Assembly: GCF_000785535.1 (NCBI RefSeq) | Contig: NZ_CP007595.1 | Location: 1,488,001 to 1,552,000 of the forward strand | Source of the DNA: Arthrobacter sp. PAMC 25486 | GTDB lineage: Bacteria > Actinomycetota > Actinomycetes > Actinomycetales > Micrococcaceae | DNA: 64,000 nt | Reading direction: 5' to 3' | Part shown: positions 46,527 through 56,859 of the stretch, piece by piece | Layout of the letters: each line of letters opens with the position of its first letter | Numbering within the stretch: the stretch's first letter is position 1 | Translations under genes and position numbers: made by a program | Notes under the pieces: generated by a model | Databases searched by the model: none | What the model was told of the DNA's origin: nothing | Seen by the model: only the letters and a program-made list of their open reading frames with translations

Positions 46527-47327
46527 TCAGGCGCCACCCAGCCGCTTGGTGATCAATCGTGCCGTTTGCGCACACGCCTCACCCAGGGTCTGCAAGCGTT
46601 CCGGGGACACCCGGAACCGTGGTGCCGGGATCAGTACGGCAGCCACCGGGTTGCCGCGGTGGTCGTACACGGGTGCGGCCACACCCACCTCATCCAGCGA
46701 TGATTCTCCGTAGTTCGTGGCATAGCCGCGCTTGGCAGAGTCGGCGAGCCGCAGCAGGTACGCTTCAAGCCCTGCCTCGTCGATACCGGCAAAGGCGATG
46801 GTGCCACTGAGGATGAGCTCACGCACCCGCGCTTCCGGTTCCAGGCCCAGAAAAACCTGCACAGAGGCACTCATGGCGTCGCGGTACAGGGCACCGAGGG
46901 GTGTGGTGTGCTTGACCTGCTGGGGGCTGGCAATTTGTTCCACACACATGGCTTCGCTGCCGTTCCACACCATCAGGGCACTGGTCTCGGCCGTCCGCTC
47001 CGTCAGCTGGCACAGCAAGGGGTAGGCCACCCGCCGCTCCTCCAATTCGGCCAGCAGGGGTCCGGCCACTGCGATCAGGCCCAGCCCCAGCTTGTAACGG
47101 CGAGAGCTTGAATCACGCGCCACGAGGTCTTCTTGTTCCAGGGTGGCCAGGATCCGCGACACTGTGCTTTTGTGCATGCCCACGCGCAGGGCGATCTCCG
47201 TGACTCCCAACAACGGCTCTTCGGCGGAAAAACAGCGTAGGACGGCGATGGCATTCACGATCACCGAGGTGCCGCGGGCGTCAGGGGCTGTGTTGGCGCC
47301 GTCGGGCGTGTTCGCTGTAGTCGTCAT
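46527..47327 (-). CDS. IclR-family transcriptional regulator of the creatine cluster
   Basis: The winged helix (about residues 20-80, AIAVLRCFSAEEPLLGVTEI and VGMHKSTVSRILATLEQEDL) is followed by the IclR effector domain (about 90-266) with ALMVWNGSEAMCVEQI and DEVGVAAPVYDHRGNPVAAV. I start at the ATG at 47327, with GGAAAG 10 nt upstream; another ATG lies 9 nt earlier. It lies just downstream of creatinase on the same strand and is the best candidate to bind the paired operators at 50126-50150 and 50280-50304. The effector could be creatine or sarcosine, which is inference. Confidence 0.9.
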   Translation of the reverse strand: MTTTANTPDGANTAPDARGTSVIVNAIAVLRCFSAEEPLLGVTEIALRVGMHKSTVSRILATLEQEDLVARDSSSRRYKLGLGLIAVAGPLLAELEERRVAYPLLCQLTERTAETSALMVWNGSEAMCVEQIASPQQVKHTTPLGALYRDAMSASVQVFLGLEPEARVRELILSGTIAFAGIDEAGLEAYLLRLADSAKRGYATNYGESSLDEVGVAAPVYDHRGNPVAAVLIPAPRFRVSPERLQTLGEACAQTARLITKRLGGA

Positions 47328-47370
47328 GATCACCATCTTTCCCTATTGCGCTCACGTTGTGGACAAAGGC

Positions 47371-47398
47371 GGCTGCGGCGGCACGGGCCGCCGCAGCC
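47371..47398. terminator. GC-rich hairpin between creatinase and iclR
   Basis: GGCTGCGGCGGC (47371-47382) pairs perfectly with GCCGCCGCAGCC (47387-47398) around ACGG. It begins 8 nt after the creatinase stop on the minus strand and is followed there by GCCTTTG, a weak T-tract. It may reduce read-through from the transporter-creatinase mRNA into iclR. Confidence 0.65.
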
Positions 47399-47405
47399 TG
47401 TGGGC

Positions 47406-48662
47406 TTACGCGCCGATGATGTTGTGTTCCGGGCCGAACGGGAACTTCGTGATGTTCTCAGCACCGTCTTCACCGACCACCAGGATGTCGTGCTCGCGGT
47501 AGCCGCCCGCGCCCGGCTGGCCATCCAGAACGGTGATCATCGGCTCCATCGAGACGACCATGCCCGGTTCCAGCACGGTGTCGATGTCCTCACGCAGTTC
47601 CAGCCCGGCTTCGCGGCCGTAGTAGTGCGAAAGGACGCCGAAGGAGTGTCCGTAGCCGAAGGTGCGGTTCGCGAGCAGCCCGCGGTCCACGTAGATCTCA
47701 TTGAGCTCGGCGGCGATATCCTTGCAGACGGCGCCGGGTTTGATCAGTTCCAGCCCGCGGCGGTGGACCTCAACGTTGACGTTCCACAATTCCAGCGAGC
47801 GGGCATCGGGCTCGCCCAGGAACAAGGTGCGTTCCAGTGCCGTGTAGTAGCCGCTGGTCATGGGGAAGCAGTTCAGCGACAGAATATCGTGTTCCTGCAG
47901 CTTGCGCGTGGTGGCCCAGTTGTGGGCGCCGTCGGTGTTGATGCCGGACTGGAACCACACCCAGGTATCGCGGATTTCCGAGTTGGGGAAGGTGCGGGCA
48001 ATCTCGTGCACCATCGCCTCGGTGCCGATCAGGGCCACCTCGTATTCGGTGATGCCGGGACGAATCGCGTTGCGGATGGCTTCGCCGCCGAGGTCGCCGA
48101 TGCGGGCGCCGTGCTTGATGACAGCGATTTCCTCCGCCGACTTGATCATGCGCTGGCGCATGGCGTCCTGCGCCACGTCAACTAAGGTCACGCCGTCGAA
48201 AGCTGCCTGGATCTTGTTGCGGTTGTCCAGCGGCAGGGAGTCGTCCTCCACGCCGAGGCGGCGGACCTTGACCCCGCGGGTGCGCAGGGATTCCTGGATG
48301 GCGAAGATGTAGTTGTCCCGGCGCCAGTCCGTGTAGACGATGTTGTCGCCGTACCCGCGGCGCCACGGCATGCCGGCGTCGATGTTCGCGGTGACGGTGA
48401 CGGTGTCGTCCTTCGTCACCACCATGGCGTAGGAACGGCCAAAGGAGGTGAACAGGAAGTCGGAGTAGTACTTGATGCCGTGGTAGCTGGTCAGGACGAC
48501 GGCGTCCAGGTCCTTGGCTGCCATGATCGTGCGCAGGCCGGCCAGGCGGCGTTCCATTTCTGCGTCGGAGAACGTCAACTGCACCTTTTGGCCGTTATGC
48601 AGGACCTTCAAGCGCTCCAGCTCGGCGACGGAGGTGGCGGTTTCGGGGGTGGTGATGGTCAT
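47406..48662 (-). CDS. Creatinase (creatine amidinohydrolase)
   Basis: Creatinase hydrolyses creatine to sarcosine and urea in the cytoplasm. The 418-residue pita-bread-fold protein has FQSGINTDGAHN with His247, corresponding to the catalytic His232 of Pseudomonas putida creatinase, and the conserved FGYGHSFGVLSHYYGREAGL and EPMITVLDGQPGAGGYREHD segments of that enzyme. It lacks the full set of metal ligands of M24 aminopeptidases, as expected for creatinase. AAGGAG precedes the ATG. It lies 64 nt after the MHS transporter, and the sarcosine oxidase genes are divergent, which supports the assignment. Confidence 0.93.
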   Translation of the reverse strand: MTITTPETATSVAELERLKVLHNGQKVQLTFSDAEMERRLAGLRTIMAAKDLDAVVLTSYHGIKYYSDFLFTSFGRSYAMVVTKDDTVTVTANIDAGMPWRRGYGDNIVYTDWRRDNYIFAIQESLRTRGVKVRRLGVEDDSLPLDNRNKIQAAFDGVTLVDVAQDAMRQRMIKSAEEIAVIKHGARIGDLGGEAIRNAIRPGITEYEVALIGTEAMVHEIARTFPNSEIRDTWVWFQSGINTDGAHNWATTRKLQEHDILSLNCFPMTSGYYTALERTLFLGEPDARSLELWNVNVEVHRRGLELIKPGAVCKDIAAELNEIYVDRGLLANRTFGYGHSFGVLSHYYGREAGLELREDIDTVLEPGMVVSMEPMITVLDGQPGAGGYREHDILVVGEDGAENITKFPFGPEHNIIGA

Positions 48663-48726
48663 GGTGACTCCTTGTTGATAGTGCTTGTCTTGATATGGGG
48701 GAAGGATTGGGGTTCGCCTGAGCCGC

Positions 48727-50103
48727 TCAGTGTTTCAGGGGGGCCTTGGACGTTTCCTTGGCGAGGGACACGGCAACCAGTGATACGACGGCGGCTGCCA
48801 TCAAGTACCAGCCAGGGGCCAGGTTGGAGCCGCTGACGTTGATCAGCAGTGTCGAGACGAATAGTGCGGTGCCACCAAAGAGGGCATTGGTGAGATTGAA
48901 GCTCACGGCAAATCCGCTGTACCGGACCTTGGTGGGGAACAGTTCGGCGAGGAAGCTGGGCAGCGTTCCGTCGTTGAGGGTCAACATGGCGCCCAGCAGG
49001 ATCTGGACCAGGATGATCACCACGAAATTTCCTGTGCCCAGGAGCATGAACGCAGGCACGGTCAGCACCACGAACAGGATCGAGGCTGTAATGAGGACCC
49101 GTTTGCGGCCAAACCTGTCCGAGGCCATGCCCGTCAGGAAGATGAAGCCAATATAGGTGGCGAGGGCCACGGTGGTGGCGATGAATGACAGGGAGGCATC
49201 CAGTCCAACAACCTCGCTGAGGTAGGTGGGCATGTAGCTGAGCACCACATAGAAGCCCACTGCGTTCAGGACCACGGCACCGACGGCGATCAACAGTGGG
49301 CGCCATTGTTCGCGGAACATGGCCATGACGGGCGCCTTGATGGCTTCGTCTTCCTTTTCCAGGGCCAGGAATGCCGGGGTGTCCTCAAGCTTCACCCGGA
49401 TGTAGCGGCCAATCAGGCCCATCGGGGCTGCAAGCAGGAACGGCAGGCGCCAGCCCCAGGAGTTCAGCTGGTCCGGGGCCAGTGACACTGATAGCAGCAA
49501 CGCGATCAAGGAACCCAGGAGCAGCCCGGTGGCGGTGCTGGCCGGCACCACGGCAGCGTAGAGTCCTCGCCGGTTCGCGGGGGCGTACTCGACCAGGAAG
49601 GCTGAGGCGCCGGCGTATTCACCGGCTGCCGAGAAGCCCTGAACAACCCGGATAATCAGCAGCAGGATCGGCGCCCAAATGCCAATGGTGTTGTAGCCGG
49701 GTATCAATGCTATTGCGAAGGTTGCCGCGGACATGATCAGGATCGAGAGGGACAGGGCGTTCTTGCGCCCCACCCTGTCCCCGATGTGCCCCCAGATGAA
49801 GCCGCCGATGGGACGGACAAAGAAGGAGATGGCGAACAGGCCGAACGTCAACAGCAGCGCGGTCTGCTTGTCTGCTTCGGGGAAGAACACGTGGGAAATG
49901 GTGACTGCCAGATAGCCGTACACGGCGTAGTCGAACCACTCAACAAAATTGCCGATGAAGCTGGCGCCAACTACGCGGCGCAAGGTGCTTTTGGATACCT
50001 GATTGCAATTCTCGGGGTAGGGCTGTCCACTCAGGCTCGTCGGCTCGGGACGTTGCGGCATCGTTGCCGCCCTGCCGGAGCTTGTGGGTTGCTGATTTGT
50101 CAT
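48727..50103 (-). CDS. MHS-family MFS transporter, probable creatine importer
   Basis: The 458-residue protein has 12 predicted membrane helices and the metabolite:H+ symporter signatures [19 protein letters not shown] and [23 protein letters not shown] members such as ProP and ShiA carry zwitterions and small acids, which suits creatine or sarcosine. I start at the ATG at 50103 (GGTGGA 4 nt upstream) rather than a TTG 11 codons earlier that would overlap the operator. It forms an operon with creatinase, and its promoter shares an operator motif with the divergent sox operon. Confidence 0.88.
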   Translation of the reverse strand: MTNQQPTSSGRAATMPQRPEPTSLSGQPYPENCNQVSKSTLRRVVGASFIGNFVEWFDYAVYGYLAVTISHVFFPEADKQTALLLTFGLFAISFFVRPIGGFIWGHIGDRVGRKNALSLSILIMSAATFAIALIPGYNTIGIWAPILLLIIRVVQGFSAAGEYAGASAFLVEYAPANRRGLYAAVVPASTATGLLLGSLIALLLSVSLAPDQLNSWGWRLPFLLAAPMGLIGRYIRVKLEDTPAFLALEKEDEAIKAPVMAMFREQWRPLLIAVGAVVLNAVGFYVVLSYMPTYLSEVVGLDASLSFIATTVALATYIGFIFLTGMASDRFGRKRVLITASILFVVLTVPAFMLLGTGNFVVIILVQILLGAMLTLNDGTLPSFLAELFPTKVRYSGFAVSFNLTNALFGGTALFVSTLLINVSGSNLAPGWYLMAAAVVSLVAVSLAKETSKAPLKH

Positions 50104-50125
50104 TTGATCCACCAAAGAGTTTGGG

Positions 50126-50150
50126 GTTGCGTTCAACGCAACACTGTTGC
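50126..50150. promoter_or_regulatory. Operator of the transporter-creatinase operon
   Basis: The sequence is GTTGC-N7-GCAAC-N3-GTTGC. The first 17 bp (50126-50142) form a perfect palindrome, GTTGCGTT-C-AACGCAAC. It covers about +1 to +20 of the predicted minus-strand transcript. The same arrangement recurs at 50280-50304. Confidence 0.75.
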
Positions 50151-50153
50151 ACC

Positions 50154-50182
50154 AGATTATGTGTGGCGCGCATCACCGTCAA
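50154..50182 (-). promoter_or_regulatory. Promoter of the transporter-creatinase operon
   Basis: On the minus strand TTGACG (50182-50177), a 17-nt spacer and TAATCT (50159-50154) form a near-consensus housekeeping promoter. Start would be near 50147, just before the operator at 50150-50126. Confidence 0.7.
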
Positions 50183-50252
50183 GACCTTTTCGGCAATAAT
50201 TCCAAAGATTTTTCCCTCGTCAGGAAAATTATCAAGTTTTTCCTACCAGCTA

Positions 50253-50281
50253 TTGACGTACGTCACATCCATCCCTAATGT
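50253..50281 (+). promoter_or_regulatory. Promoter of the glyA-sox-sdaA-purU operon
   Basis: TTGACG (50253-50258), 17-nt spacer, TAATGT (50276-50281). A perfect 12-bp palindrome TGACGTACGTCA (50254-50265) overlaps the -35. The promoter mirrors the divergent one at 50154-50182 in both elements and spacing. Confidence 0.7.
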
Positions 50282-50304
50282 TGCATTCACCGCAACTCAG
50301 TTGC
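50280..50304. promoter_or_regulatory. Operator of the glyA-sox operon
   Basis: GTTGC-N7-GCAAC-N3-GTTGC, the same three half-sites and spacings as at 50126-50150, in the same orientation on the plus strand. It overlaps the end of the -10 and the start site, as a repressor site would. The ribosome site GAAGGA of glyA follows. Confidence 0.75.
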
Positions 50305-50333
50305 ATCCAAAGCGACATTATGAAGGAATAACG

Positions 50334-51659
50334 ATGACGTTCACCCTTGACGACACCCTGGCAGGCGCCGACGCCGAAGTTGCTGCTGCCATCACGGCCG
50401 AACTTCTGCGCCAGCAATCGACGCTTGAGATGATCGCCTCCGAGAACTTTGCACCCATCGCAGTCATGGAAGCCCAGGGCTCGGTGCTGACCAACAAATA
50501 TGCTGAGGGCCTCCCGGGCAAGCGGTACTACGGCGGCTGCGAACATGTTGACGTGATTGAGCAGCTGGCCATCGACAGGGTCAAGGCCCTGTTTGGCGCC
50601 GAGGCCGCCAACGTCCAGCCACACTCCGGCGCTCAGGCCAACGCCGCCGCCATGTTCGCCCTGTTGGACCCGGGCGACACCATTATGGGACTGGACCTGG
50701 CCCATGGCGGGCACCTGACCCACGGGATGCGCATCAACTTCTCCGGCAAGCTGTACAACGTGGTCCCGTACCATGTTCGCGAATCCGACATGACGGTGGA
50801 CATGGCCGAAGTTGAGGCGCTGGCGCTGGAGCATCAGCCCAAGTTGATCGTGGCCGGCTGGTCAGCCTACACACGCCAACTCGACTTTGCCGAGTTCCGC
50901 CGCATCGCGGATCTGGTGGGCGCCTACCTGATGGTGGACATGGCCCACTTTGCCGGGCTCGTGGCCGCCGGCCTGCACCCGAACCCGGTGCCGCACGCCG
51001 ACGTCGTCACCACCACAACGCACAAGACCCTGGGCGGACCGCGTGGGGGTGTCATCCTCAGCAAGGAATCGCTGGCACGGAAGATCAACTCCGCCGTGTT
51101 CCCGGGCCAGCAGGGCGGGCCGCTGGAACATGTGATCGCTGCGAAGGCCGTGTCCTTCAAGATCGCCGCCTCCGAGACCTTCAAGAACCGCCAGGAACGC
51201 ACCCTGGAGGGCGCCAAGATCCTGGCCGATCGCCTGCTCGCCCCGGATGTTGCCGAATACGGGATCTCCGTGGTGGGCGGCGGCACCGACGTCCACCTGG
51301 TCCTGGTGGACCTGCGCAACTCCGCACTGGATGGGCAGCAGGGTGAGGACAGGCTGCACCGGATCGGCATCACCGTCAACCGCAACGCGGTCCCCTTTGA
51401 CCCCCGCCCGCCCATGGTCTCCTCCGGGCTGCGCATCGGCACCCCGGCCCTGGCCACCCGCGGCTTCGGCCCGGCCGAATTCACCGAGGTTGCCGACATC
51501 ATCGCCGAAGCCATCAAGGGCGAGCTCAGTGAAGAGTCCGCCGTGTTGCTTCGCGACCGCGTCACCATCCTGGCCGAAAAATTTCCGCTGTACCCGCACC
51601 TCTCCGGCGCGGTCCTTACCAATACCGCCGGAACCACCCCGAACGGAGTCGCACAGTGA
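50334..51659 (+). CDS. glyA: Serine hydroxymethyltransferase
   Basis: GlyA joins glycine and 5,10-methylene-THF to serine, or the reverse. The 441-residue PLP enzyme has the catalytic Lys in [23 protein letters not shown] and [15 protein letters not shown]. In this operon it would rejoin the two products of sarcosine oxidation, glycine and methylene-THF, one to one. This copy is probably pathway-specific; a housekeeping glyA is expected elsewhere. The ATG at 50334 has GAAGGA upstream; the longer open frame to 50064 runs through the promoter. The stop overlaps the soxB GTG. Confidence 0.95.
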   Translation: MTFTLDDTLAGADAEVAAAITAELLRQQSTLEMIASENFAPIAVMEAQGSVLTNKYAEGLPGKRYYGGCEHVDVIEQLAIDRVKALFGAEAANVQPHSGAQANAAAMFALLDPGDTIMGLDLAHGGHLTHGMRINFSGKLYNVVPYHVRESDMTVDMAEVEALALEHQPKLIVAGWSAYTRQLDFAEFRRIADLVGAYLMVDMAHFAGLVAAGLHPNPVPHADVVTTTTHKTLGGPRGGVILSKESLARKINSAVFPGQQGGPLEHVIAAKAVSFKIAASETFKNRQERTLEGAKILADRLLAPDVAEYGISVVGGGTDVHLVLVDLRNSALDGQQGEDRLHRIGITVNRNAVPFDPRPPMVSSGLRIGTPALATRGFGPAEFTEVADIIAEAIKGELSEESAVLLRDRVTILAEKFPLYPHLSGAVLTNTAGTTPNGVAQ

Positions 51660-52876
51660 GCGCCGACCACCTTCCGGAGCACCCAGAATTCCTGTGGCGC
51701 AACCCGGACCCCAAGAAATCATACGACGCCGTGATTGTTGGCGGTGGTGGCCACGGATTGGCGACAGCCTACTTCCTGGCCAAGAACCATGGCATGACCA
51801 ACATTGCCATCCTGGAAAAGGGCTGGCTGGCCGGCGGCAACATGGCCCGCAACACCACCATCATCCGTTCCAACTACCTGTGGGATGAAAGTGCGGCCAT
51901 TTACGAGCACTCCCTCAAGCTGTGGGAGATCCTGCCCGAGGAACTTGAGTACGACTTCCTGTTCAGCCAGCGCGGGGTCATGAACCTGGCCCACACGCTT
52001 GGCGACGTGCGTGAAAGCATGCGCCGGGTCGGGGCCAACCAGCTCAACGGAGTCGACGCCGAGTGGCTGGACCCCAAGCAGGTGAAGGAACTCTGCCCGA
52101 TCCTGAACATCAACGACAACATCCGCTACCCCGTCATGGGCGCCACCTACCAGCCGCGTGCCGGCATCGCCAAGCACGACCACGTGGCCTGGGCGTTTGC
52201 CCGCAAGTGCGACGAGCTCGGTGTGGACATCATCCAAAACTGCGAGGTCACCGGATTCATCAAGGACGGCAACAAGGTCACGGGTGTCAAGACCACCCGC
52301 GGCACCATCAACACCGAAAAGGTGGGGCTGTGCGCGGCCGGGCACAGCTCGGTGCTGGCCGAGATGGCAGGGTTCCGCCTCCCCATCCAGTCCCACCCGC
52401 TGCAGGCTCTCGTCTCCGAACTGCATGAACCGGTGCACCCCACGGTGGTCATGTCCAACCATGTGCATGTGTACGTCTCCCAGGCCCACAAGGGCGAACT
52501 GGTCATGGGTGCCGGCGTCGACTCCTACAACGGCTACGGCCAGCGCGGCTCCTTCCACGTCATCGAGGAACAGATGGCGGCCGCCGTCGAGCTGTTCCCC
52601 ATCTTTGGCAGGGCCCATGTGCTACGCACCTGGGGCGGGATTGTGGACACCACCATGGACGCTTCGCCCATTGTGGGGGCCACCCCGGTGGAGAACATGT
52701 TCGTGAACTGTGGCTGGGGTACCGGCGGTTTCAAGGGAACCCCCGCAGCCGGGCTGACGTTCGCCCACACGATCGCCACCGGAACCCCGCACACCCTGAA
52801 CAAGCCGTTCTCGCTGGAGCGTTTCGAAACCGGCGCCCTCATCGACGAACACGGCGCCGCAGCCGTGGCTCACTAA
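51656..52876 (+). CDS. soxB: Sarcosine oxidase subunit beta
   Basis: SoxB carries the catalytic site of heterotetrameric sarcosine oxidase, which oxidises sarcosine to glycine and a methylene group. The 406-residue flavoprotein has the FAD motif [19 protein letters not shown] (residues about 24-42). His174 in [12 protein letters not shown] is the likely covalent FMN attachment residue by analogy to Corynebacterium SoxB. It starts at a GTG overlapping the glyA stop by 4 nt. Confidence 0.95.
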   Translation: MSADHLPEHPEFLWRNPDPKKSYDAVIVGGGGHGLATAYFLAKNHGMTNIAILEKGWLAGGNMARNTTIIRSNYLWDESAAIYEHSLKLWEILPEELEYDFLFSQRGVMNLAHTLGDVRESMRRVGANQLNGVDAEWLDPKQVKELCPILNINDNIRYPVMGATYQPRAGIAKHDHVAWAFARKCDELGVDIIQNCEVTGFIKDGNKVTGVKTTRGTINTEKVGLCAAGHSSVLAEMAGFRLPIQSHPLQALVSELHEPVHPTVVMSNHVHVYVSQAHKGELVMGAGVDSYNGYGQRGSFHVIEEQMAAAVELFPIFGRAHVLRTWGGIVDTTMDASPIVGATPVENMFVNCGWGTGGFKGTPAAGLTFAHTIATGTPHTLNKPFSLERFETGALIDEHGAAAVAH

Positions 52877-52908
52877 CCGGCCCCTCACAGGAAGACCAGG
52901 AACACACA

Positions 52909-53268
52909 ATGTTGTTGTTTTCATGCCCCAACTGCGGGCCACGCAACGAAACCGAATTCCACTACGGCGGGCAGGCCCACGTGGCCTACCCCGAGAGCCC
53001 CGACCAGCTCTCCAACCGGGAATGGGCGGAATACCTCTTCTACCGCGAGAACACGAAAGGCCTGTTTGCCGAACGCTGGGTGCACGCCGCCGGCTGCCGC
53101 AAGTGGTTCAACATGGTCCGCGACACTGTCAGCTATGAAATCCAAGCCGTCTACGGGATGGGCGAACAGGCACCTGAAGGCCTGACCGCCCCGCCGGCCG
53201 CACAGGCCAAGTCCCAGCCCCTGGCACCCGCCGAGGCCGGCACCACCACAGCATCGGAAGGCGTGTAG
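52909..53268 (+). CDS. soxD: Sarcosine oxidase subunit delta
   Basis: SoxD is the small zinc-binding structural subunit. The 119-residue protein has Cys6 and Cys9 in [11 protein letters not shown] and His59 and Cys63 in [11 protein letters not shown], the four zinc ligands of the family. The C-terminal 30 residues are Ala/Pro-rich and poorly conserved. It lies between soxB and soxA, the standard sox order. Confidence 0.95.
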   Translation: MLLFSCPNCGPRNETEFHYGGQAHVAYPESPDQLSNREWAEYLFYRENTKGLFAERWVHAAGCRKWFNMVRDTVSYEIQAVYGMGEQAPEGLTAPPAAQAKSQPLAPAEAGTTTASEGV

Positions 53269-53270
53269 AG

Positions 53271-56219
53271 ATGACCGGGCAGAACAACCAGCCGAACAGG
53301 CTCACCCACGGCGGACGAATCGACCGCAACACCACCTTGCACTTCACCGTGGACGGCGCCGCCCTGGCGGGCCACCCCGGCGACACGGTGGCCTCGGCGC
53401 TGATTGCCAACGGCCGCCTGGCCGCCGGCAACTCCCTGTACGAGGACCGCCCCCGCGGCATCCTTTCCGCCGGCGTTGAGGAGTCTAACGCGCTCATCAA
53501 GGTCGCCGGCCGCTTCCCCGGCCACGCCGCCGAATCCATGCTGCCGGCCACGACCGTCTCCCTGGTGGAGGGTCTCGACGTCGAGCTCCTCTCCGGGCTG
53601 GGCAAGCTGGACCCCACCGAGGACGAGGCCATCTACGACAAGAAGTACGTCCACACGGACGTCCTGATTGTCGGCGGCGGCCCCGCCGGGCTCGCCGCGG
53701 CCCGCGACGCCGCCCGCACCGGCGCCCGCACCATCCTCATCGACGACCAGCCCGAACTCGGCGGGGCCCTGCTCTCGGGCCGCGACGAGCACGTGGCCGG
53801 CACCCCGGCCCTGGACTGGGTCGCCGGCATTGCCGCCGAACTGGCCGCCGCCCCGGAATGCACCGTGCTGCACCGCACCACCGCTTTCGGCTCCTACGAC
53901 AGCAACTTCCTGCTCGCTGTGGAAAACCGCACCGACCACCTCGCCGAGGCCCCGGCCCCCGGCATCTCCCGCCAGCGGGTTTGGCACATCCGTGCCAACC
54001 AGGTGCTCGTGGCCACCGGCGCCCACGAACGCCCACTCGTGTTTGAAAACAACGACCGCCCCGGCATCATGCTCGCCTCGGCGGTCCGCAGCTACCTGAA
54101 CCGCTACGGCGTGGCCGCCGGCTCCCGCGTGGTCATCGCCACCACCAACGACAGCGCCTACCAGCTGGCCGCGGACCTGCTCGCCGCAGGCATCGAGGTC
54201 GCCGCCGTCGTTGACGCCCGCCCGCAGCTGTCCCCGCTCGCCGCGGCCGCCGCCACCAGCGAGGATGTGCGTGTCATCAACGGCAGCGCCGTGGTCAACA
54301 CCACCGGTGATTCATCGCTGGAGTCGGTCCTGGTTTCCGGGATCGACGCCGACGGCTCCCCCACCGGTGAGGTCGAGGAAATTTCCGCGGATCTGCTCGC
54401 CGTCTCCGGCGGCTGGAGCCCCGTGGTGCACCTGCATAGCCAGGCCCAGGGCAAGGTGCGCTGGGATGCGGATCTGGTTGGTTTTGTCCCCTCCAGCGTG
54501 GTCAAGAACCAGCAGGTGGTGGGCGCCGCCCGGGGCAGCTATACCCTGTCAGGCTGTGTTGCCGAGGGCGCCTCGGCCGGTGCGGTTGCGGCCGTCAGCG
54601 CCGGGTTTGCCACGGCCGACGCCGTTGCTGCCGCCACCGCAGCTGCAGCGCGCCCGGCCCGCCCGGCCCAGCCCACGGCCCCGACCCGCGCCTTGTGGCT
54701 GGTCGGCGGTACGGAAGGAACGGCGTCGGACTGGCATCACCACTTTGTGGACTTCCAGCGGGACCAGAGCGTGGCCGACGTTTGGCGCTCCACCGGGGCA
54801 GGGCTGCGCAGCGTGGAGCACATCAAGCGCTATACCTCCATCAGCACCGCCAACGACCAAGGCAAGACCTCCGGGGTGAATGCGATCGGAGTCATTGCGG
54901 CCGCGTTCCGCCAGCAGGGCACCGTCGTGGACCCGGACATCGGCGCCATCGGCACCACCACCTACCGCGCCCCGTTCACCCCCGTGTCCTTCGTTGCCCT
55001 GGCCGGACGGCAGCGCGGGGATCTCTTTGACGCGGCACGACGCACCTCCATCCACCCGTGGCACGAAGACCGCGGAGCACTTTTTGAGGACGTCGGTCAG
55101 TGGAAGCGCCCCTGGTTCTACCCGCGGCCGGGCGAAGACATGGATGCTGCCGTGCTGCGCGAGTGCGCCGCAACCCGCGACTCCGTCGGCTACATGGATG
55201 CCAGCACGCTGGGCAAGATTGAAATCCGCGGCAAGGACGCCGGGGAGTTCCTGAACCGGATCTACACCAACGCTTTCAAGAAGCTTGCCCCCGGTCTGGC
55301 CCGCTACGGTGTCATGTGCACCCAGGACGGAATGATCTTTGACGATGGCGTGACCCTGCGCCTGGATGAGGACCGCTTCTTCATGACCACCACCACCGGC
55401 GGCGCGGCCAAGGTGCTGGACTGGCTGGAGGAATGGCTGCAGACCGAGTGGCCCGAGTTGGACGTCACCTGCACCTCGGTGACGGAGCAGTGGAGCACCA
55501 TTGCCGTCGTCGGCCCCAAGTCACGGGCTGTGCTGGCGAAGCTGGCACCGGAGCTGGACCTGTCCGCCGAGGCGTTCGGGTTCATGGCGTTCCGCGAAAC
55601 AACGCTCGCCTCGGGCGTGCCGGCCCGGATCTGCCGGATCTCCTTCTCCGGCGAGCTCGCCTACGAGATCAACGTCCCGTCCTGGTACGGGCTGGACACG
55701 TGGGAGGACGTGACCGCTGCCGGGGAGGAATTCAACATCACCCCGTACGGCACCGAAACCATGCACGTGCTGCGTGCCGAAAAGGGCTACCCGATTGTGG
55801 GCCAGGACACCGACGGCACGGTTACACCGCACGACGCCGGCATGGAATGGGTGGTATCCAAGGCCAAGGACTTCATCGGCAAACGCTCCTATCAACGCCC
55901 CGATGCCAACAGTGAAAGCCGCAAGCACATGGTCACCGTGCTGCCCGTGGACGGTTCCATCCGGCTGCCGGAAGGCACCCAGCTGGTGGAGGCCGGGATC
56001 ACCGTCAACCCCGCATACGGGCCCGTGCCCATGCAGGGCTTCGTCAGTTCCAGCTACCACAGCGCCGCCCTGGGCCGGTCCTTCGGCCTGGCCCTGATCA
56101 AGAACGGCCGCAACCGGATCGGTGAACGGCTTGTGGCAAGTGTCGGCTCCCAACTGGTGGACGTCGTCGTAGGGGAAACAGTACTTTTTGATGCAGAAGG
56201 GAAGCGCCGAGATGGGTAA
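53271..56219 (+). CDS. soxA: Sarcosine oxidase subunit alpha
   Basis: SoxA binds NAD+ and THF and completes the oxidase. Domains of the 982-residue protein are: a 2Fe-2S-like fold at the N terminus (about 15-105), an FAD/NAD-binding module (about 125-440, [20 protein letters not shown]), a linker, and a C-terminal GcvT-like aminomethyltransferase module (about 590-980, [17 protein letters not shown]) that transfers the methylene group to THF. It starts 3 nt after soxD and overlaps soxG by 8 nt. Confidence 0.95.
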   Translation: MTGQNNQPNRLTHGGRIDRNTTLHFTVDGAALAGHPGDTVASALIANGRLAAGNSLYEDRPRGILSAGVEESNALIKVAGRFPGHAAESMLPATTVSLVEGLDVELLSGLGKLDPTEDEAIYDKKYVHTDVLIVGGGPAGLAAARDAARTGARTILIDDQPELGGALLSGRDEHVAGTPALDWVAGIAAELAAAPECTVLHRTTAFGSYDSNFLLAVENRTDHLAEAPAPGISRQRVWHIRANQVLVATGAHERPLVFENNDRPGIMLASAVRSYLNRYGVAAGSRVVIATTNDSAYQLAADLLAAGIEVAAVVDARPQLSPLAAAAATSEDVRVINGSAVVNTTGDSSLESVLVSGIDADGSPTGEVEEISADLLAVSGGWSPVVHLHSQAQGKVRWDADLVGFVPSSVVKNQQVVGAARGSYTLSGCVAEGASAGAVAAVSAGFATADAVAAATAAAARPARPAQPTAPTRALWLVGGTEGTASDWHHHFVDFQRDQSVADVWRSTGAGLRSVEHIKRYTSISTANDQGKTSGVNAIGVIAAAFRQQGTVVDPDIGAIGTTTYRAPFTPVSFVALAGRQRGDLFDAARRTSIHPWHEDRGALFEDVGQWKRPWFYPRPGEDMDAAVLRECAATRDSVGYMDASTLGKIEIRGKDAGEFLNRIYTNAFKKLAPGLARYGVMCTQDGMIFDDGVTLRLDEDRFFMTTTTGGAAKVLDWLEEWLQTEWPELDVTCTSVTEQWSTIAVVGPKSRAVLAKLAPELDLSAEAFGFMAFRETTLASGVPARICRISFSGELAYEINVPSWYGLDTWEDVTAAGEEFNITPYGTETMHVLRAEKGYPIVGQDTDGTVTPHDAGMEWVVSKAKDFIGKRSYQRPDANSESRKHMVTVLPVDGSIRLPEGTQLVEAGITVNPAYGPVPMQGFVSSSYHSAALGRSFGLALIKNGRNRIGERLVASVGSQLVDVVVGETVLFDAEGKRRDG

Positions 56220-56859
56220 CACAATCGACAACACCAAGGTAATGGCACGCCGCCACAGCCCCGCGGAACACCTCTGGACCGATTTCGAGGTGGGGACCGT
56301 TGCCGGGGAGCGCGGGGTTTCCCTGCGCGAGGTCCCCTTCCAGAGCATGGTCGGAATCCGTGTCGATCCGCTTTCCGAGGCCGGCCGGCGGATAGGTTCC
56401 CTCACCGGCGGGCTGCCCTCCACGGCCGGCCAGGTCACGTACGGGAAGGTCGCAACAGCGGCTGCCACAACAACAACGCTCTGGCTGGGACCGGACGAGT
56501 TCCTGGTGGTTGGTCCGGAAGAATCCGCCGCGGGGACCCTGGCCGCCGCCCTGGTGGCCGCCCTGGGCGACGGGGCAGGGCAGGCCATCGACCTCTCCAG
56601 CAACCGCACCACCTTTGAACTGGCCGGGCCAAGCGCCCGGGCCGTGCTGGAAAAGAGCTGCGCGGCGGACCTGCACCCACGATCCTTCGCAACCGGAACC
56701 GCCATCACCACGGAAATCACCAAGATCCCCACCATCTTGTGGAAGGCCGGGGACGAGTCATTCCAGATCTTCCCCAGAGCGTCCTTTGCCGACTACCTGG
56801 GCCGCTGGTTCCTGGACGGCATGCGGGAATTCGCGTCCGGGAGCGCACCGTGGCACTAA
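56212..56859 (+). CDS. soxG: Sarcosine oxidase subunit gamma
   Basis: The 215-residue subunit has a GcvT/YgfZ-like fold ([43 protein letters not shown]) and contacts the alpha subunit's folate module. I choose the ATG at 56212 with GAAGG upstream; it overlaps the end of soxA. A GTG of the next gene lies inside its last codons. Confidence 0.93.
   Translation: MGNTIDNTKVMARRHSPAEHLWTDFEVGTVAGERGVSLREVPFQSMVGIRVDPLSEAGRRIGSLTGGLPSTAGQVTYGKVATAAATTTTLWLGPDEFLVVGPEESAAGTLAAALVAALGDGAGQAIDLSSNRTTFELAGPSARAVLEKSCAADLHPRSFATGTAITTEITKIPTILWKAGDESFQIFPRASFADYLGRWFLDGMREFASGSAPWH

Noticed and set aside
46293..46703. 136-codon plus-strand frame after the methyltransferase gene
   Set aside because: It overlaps the end of the IclR gene on the other strand, has no ribosome site, and runs through a hairpin.
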